7,802 nt of DNA. Source: CAIYRG01 sp035577685. GTDB lineage: Bacteria > Pseudomonadota > Alphaproteobacteria > Micropepsales > Micropepsaceae. The stretch's first letter is position 1, and each line of letters starts with the position of its first letter. The DNA lies in assembly GCA_035577685.1 (NCBI GenBank), contig DATLVC010000142.1:1-7802 (forward strand). The letters are read 5' to 3'. This document shows positions 6,216 through 7,802 of this stretch, one piece after another. Below the pieces are notes generated by a model. It did no database searches. It was not told the DNA's origin and saw nothing but the letters and a program-made list of their open reading frames with translations. A program made the translations under genes and the position numbers.

Positions 6216-6926
6216 GTGGCCGCGTCGCAATCTTTAGAGCTGATCCTCGCGAGCGCGAGTCCGCGGCGTTTGGCGCTTCTCGCCCAGGCCGGAATCGTGC
6301 CCGATCGCATCGTCGCGCCGGACGTGGACGAAACTCCGAAGAAACAGGAATTGCCGCGGGCTTACGCGCTGCGCCTAGCGCTGGCCAAAGCCAAAGCCGT
6401 GGCGACGATGCTATCCCACCCTCCCCTTGAGGGAGGGTCGAAATCTTTTGCGAGCAATAGCGAGGAGAAGATTTCGGGGAGGGGAGATTTGGATTTGTCC
6501 CCTCCCCGAAGCCGCTCCGCGCCTTCGACCCTCCCTGAAGGGGAGGGTGGGTTTTTAATTCTCGCCGCCGATACGGTGGTCGTCTGCGGCCGGCGCATCC
6601 TCCCCAAAGCCGAAACACCGGAAGAGGTCGAACGCTGTCTCCGCCTGTTGTCGGGGCGGCGGCATCAGGTGATGACGGCGCTTGCGCTGATTGCGCCGAA
6701 TGCGAAGCCGCGCACGCGGGTGGTGGCGACGCGAGTGGCGTTCAAAAATCTCACTCCGCAAGAGATCGCCGCCTATGTCGCCAGCAGCGAAGGCGAGGGC
6801 AAAGCAGGCGGCTATGCTATCCAGGGCCGCGCCGAAGCCTTTGTCCGCTCCATCAACGGCTCCTACAGCAATGTCGTTGGCCTGCCGCTGTATGAGACGG
6901 TGGGATTACTGAACGGCGCGCGATGA
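6216..6926 (+). CDS. maf: Maf family nucleoside-triphosphate pyrophosphatase with in-frame repeat insertion
   Basis: Maf proteins hydrolyse dTTP, UTP or modified nucleotides to the monophosphate and pyrophosphate. The hallmarks are present: LASASPRRLALL (11–22), AADTVVVCGRRILPK (117–131, with D119), LLSGRRHQV (144–152), KAGGYAIQG (196–204) and GSYSNVVGLPLYET (215–228). The gene starts at GTG 6216, as no ATG fits, with only weak ribosome-site sequence upstream. The protein has 236 residues against roughly 190–205 for the family. The excess is residues 67–112, coded wholly by a palindromic DNA element between the KAKAVA helix and the ILAADTVV strand. The frame stays open through it and all core motifs survive, so the protein may still work with a long surface loop. 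I do not assign the substrate class (YhdE- or YceF-like). Confidence 0.93.
   Translation: MAASQSLELILASASPRRLALLAQAGIVPDRIVAPDVDETPKKQELPRAYALRLALAKAKAVATMLSHPPLEGGSKSFASNSEEKISGRGDLDLSPPRSRSAPSTLPEGEGGFLILAADTVVVCGRRILPKAETPEEVERCLRLLSGRRHQVMTALALIAPNAKPRTRVVATRVAFKNLTPQEIAAYVASSEGEGKAGGYAIQGRAEAFVRSINGSYSNVVGLPLYETVGLLNGAR
6415..6551 (+). repeat. 137-bp interspersed palindromic element inside maf
   Basis: Two 28-base terminal arms (6415–6442 and 6524–6551) are inverted repeats with 27 of 28 matches, the single mismatch being at 6429/6537. Each arm is itself a near palindrome (CCCTCCCC...GGGAGGG). Two further perfect stems lie inside: 6439–6447 with 6468–6476 (9 bp), and 6473–6485 with 6498–6510 (13 bp, TTCGGGGAGGGGA). 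These two overlap, so they are alternatives or branch-migrating. The element carries no coding motif of its own. It is read through in frame by maf. It resembles the short palindromic elements found in frame in genes of Rickettsia and other alphaproteobacteria. No target-site duplication is clear. Confidence 0.85.
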
Positions 6927-6961
6927 TCCCCCCTCTGAAAGGGGGAGGGTAGGGTGGGGGG
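6927..6961. repeat. partial copy of the same repeat family directly after maf
   Basis: The sequence CCCCCCTCTGAAAGGGGG (6928–6945), followed by AGGGTAGGGTGGGGGG, closely resembles the right arm of the element inside maf (CCCTCCCTGAAGGGGAGGGTGGG type). It begins right after the maf TGA and ends five bases before the stop of the convergent gene. Only one arm is present, so it is a solo or truncated copy. Confidence 0.6.
6928..6945. terminator. possible bidirectional hairpin between convergent genes
   Basis: C-run 6929–6933 pairs with G-run 6941–6945 around the loop TCTGAAA. It is the only hairpin between maf and the convergent NHL gene, so it may end transcription from both sides. There is no T-tract on either strand, so intrinsic termination would be weak. 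Confidence 0.3.
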
Positions 6962-6966
6962 CAGCA

Positions 6967-7802
6967 TTATTTCGCCGGAGCCATGTTCGGCACGAATTTC
7001 TGGATGCGCATCCCGACGTCGACTTCGCCGGTATAGATGTTGCCCTTCGAATCCGACACGATCTGATGAATGTTGTGGAACTGGCCCGTCTGCTTGCCGT
7101 AATGGCCGAACGCGCCGACTTCCTTGCCGTTGTCGCGCCGCACGATCACGGCCTCGCCGTCTGCGCCGTCTGCGATGATCAGATAAGTCTGGTTCTTATC
7201 GGGCCAAAACGCCAGATCGTAGGATGAGCCGGTGCCATGCGTTTCGGGCCGGATAGCGAATTCCTTCACGAAGGTGCCGTTCTTCTGGAACACCTGAATG
7301 CGGTCATTGGTGCGGTCGCAAACATAGACCAGCCCATCATTGGCGATGCGCACGCAATGGACCGGGTTCGCGAATTGCTCCGATTTCGGATTGTAGTTCG
7401 GCAGCTTCATATCCGTCGGCGGCTTGCCATAGGCACCCCACATCCGCTTATAGGCGAGGCTATCGGCATCCAGCACGATGACACGGTGATTGAAATAGCC
7501 GTCCGATAAAAACAGTTCATTGGCTTGTGCATCGAGCGCGATGCTCGCCGTGCCGCCGAGCGCGGTGGTGTCCTGGCTGCCGGCGGTCGGTCCCTGTTTG
7601 CCGAATTTGGCGAGGAATTTGCCGTCGCGGCTGAATTTCAACAGCGTGCCGTCTTTGTTGCCGCTGCCGGTGAGCAGGATGTTGTTTTTCCCGTCGACGA
7701 AGATGCCGTGTTCGACCTCCGGCCAATCGGGATTGTAGCCGGGGCCGCCCCAGGATGAGACCACATTGCCGTCCGCATCGAACTCCATCACCGACGGGGC
7801 GG
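6967..7802 (-). CDS. NHL-repeat beta-propeller protein, PAL-like, 5' end cut by window
   Basis: At least 278 residues are visible, the frame being open to the right edge (…APSVMEFDADGNVVSSWG). Five NHL-type blades can be read, at roughly 3–17, 25–65, 82–120, 143–178 and 189–230, with a last part at 240–266 (numbered from the GTG at 7791). Histidines stand at the same place in three blades: H28 (EHGIFVD), H145 (PVHCVRIA) and H242 (IHQIVSD). SDGYFNHRVIVLD (96–108) and VCDRTNDRIQVF (157–168) resemble the SDGYxNSR and ADRxNxRIQ segments of peptidyl-alpha-hydroxyglycine alpha-amidating lyase, whose zinc is held by three such histidines. A lyase-like or related propeller enzyme is therefore possible, but many NHL proteins with this look have no known activity. 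Any signal peptide would be outside the window. It converges on maf and is probably unrelated to that operon. Confidence 0.85.
   Translation of the reverse strand, partial: APSVMEFDADGNVVSSWGGPGYNPDWPEVEHGIFVDGKNNILLTGSGNKDGTLLKFSRDGKFLAKFGKQGPTAGSQDTTALGGTASIALDAQANELFLSDGYFNHRVIVLDADSLAYKRMWGAYGKPPTDMKLPNYNPKSEQFANPVHCVRIANDGLVYVCDRTNDRIQVFQKNGTFVKEFAIRPETHGTGSSYDLAFWPDKNQTYLIIADGADGEAVIVRRDNGKEVGAFGHYGKQTGQFHNIHQIVSDSKGNIYTGEVDVGMRIQKFVPNMAPAK

Noticed and set aside
6193..6618. Minus-strand ORF across the repeat in maf
   Set aside because: It is open because the element is palindromic and open on both strands. No other coding evidence; noted only as a property of the element.
1..7802. CRISPR array, insertion sequence, phage or defence system
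   Set aside because: No direct-repeat/spacer pattern, transposase, integrase or toxin–antitoxin motif was seen on either strand.

Overview
The window reads as the chromosome of a GC-rich alphaproteobacterium. The basis is the gene order murA – DUF2948 – hisD – UPF0262 – infA – maf. DUF2948 and UPF0262 are, as far as I know, families typical of alphaproteobacteria, and this cluster order is usual there. I cannot name the genus from sequence alone.

Layout. (1) Positions 2–1732 (+) hold the 3' part of a DsbD/ScsB-type membrane disulfide reductase gene, cut by the left edge. (2) A 54-residue two-helix membrane protein of the DUF3096 family follows on the minus strand (1729–1893). Its stop codon overlaps that of the reductase gene tail to tail. 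(3) A tRNA-Thr(GGU) gene with encoded CCA lies on the minus strand (1976–2050). About 80 bases of probable two-way promoter DNA separate it from the main operon. (4) The main operon runs from 2132 to 6926 (+): a small basic protein, murA, DUF2948, hisD, UPF0262, a doubtful 25-codon ORF, infA and maf, with overlaps or gaps of at most about 70 bases. (5) A C-run/G-run repeat separates maf from a convergent NHL beta-propeller gene on the minus strand (6967–7802), cut by the right edge.

The operon joins peptidoglycan precursor synthesis (MurA), the last steps of histidine synthesis (HisD), translation initiation (IF-1) and a Maf nucleotide pyrophosphatase. This is a conserved growth-linked cluster rather than a single pathway.

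Three things stand out. First, maf carries a 137-base palindromic element inserted in frame (6415–6551). It adds about 46 residues, and a related short repeat lies directly after the maf stop. Second, the UPF0262 gene has no ATG, GTG or TTG start anywhere upstream in its open frame. It has a strong Shine-Dalgarno sequence followed by ATC, so it either uses a rare AUC start or the sequence has an error. Third, the low-molecular-weight phosphatase gene often found between UPF0262 and infA is missing, and the usual genes after maf are replaced by an unrelated convergent gene. I see no phage, transposase, CRISPR array or toxin–antitoxin system, and I did not find a wholly new multi-gene system.
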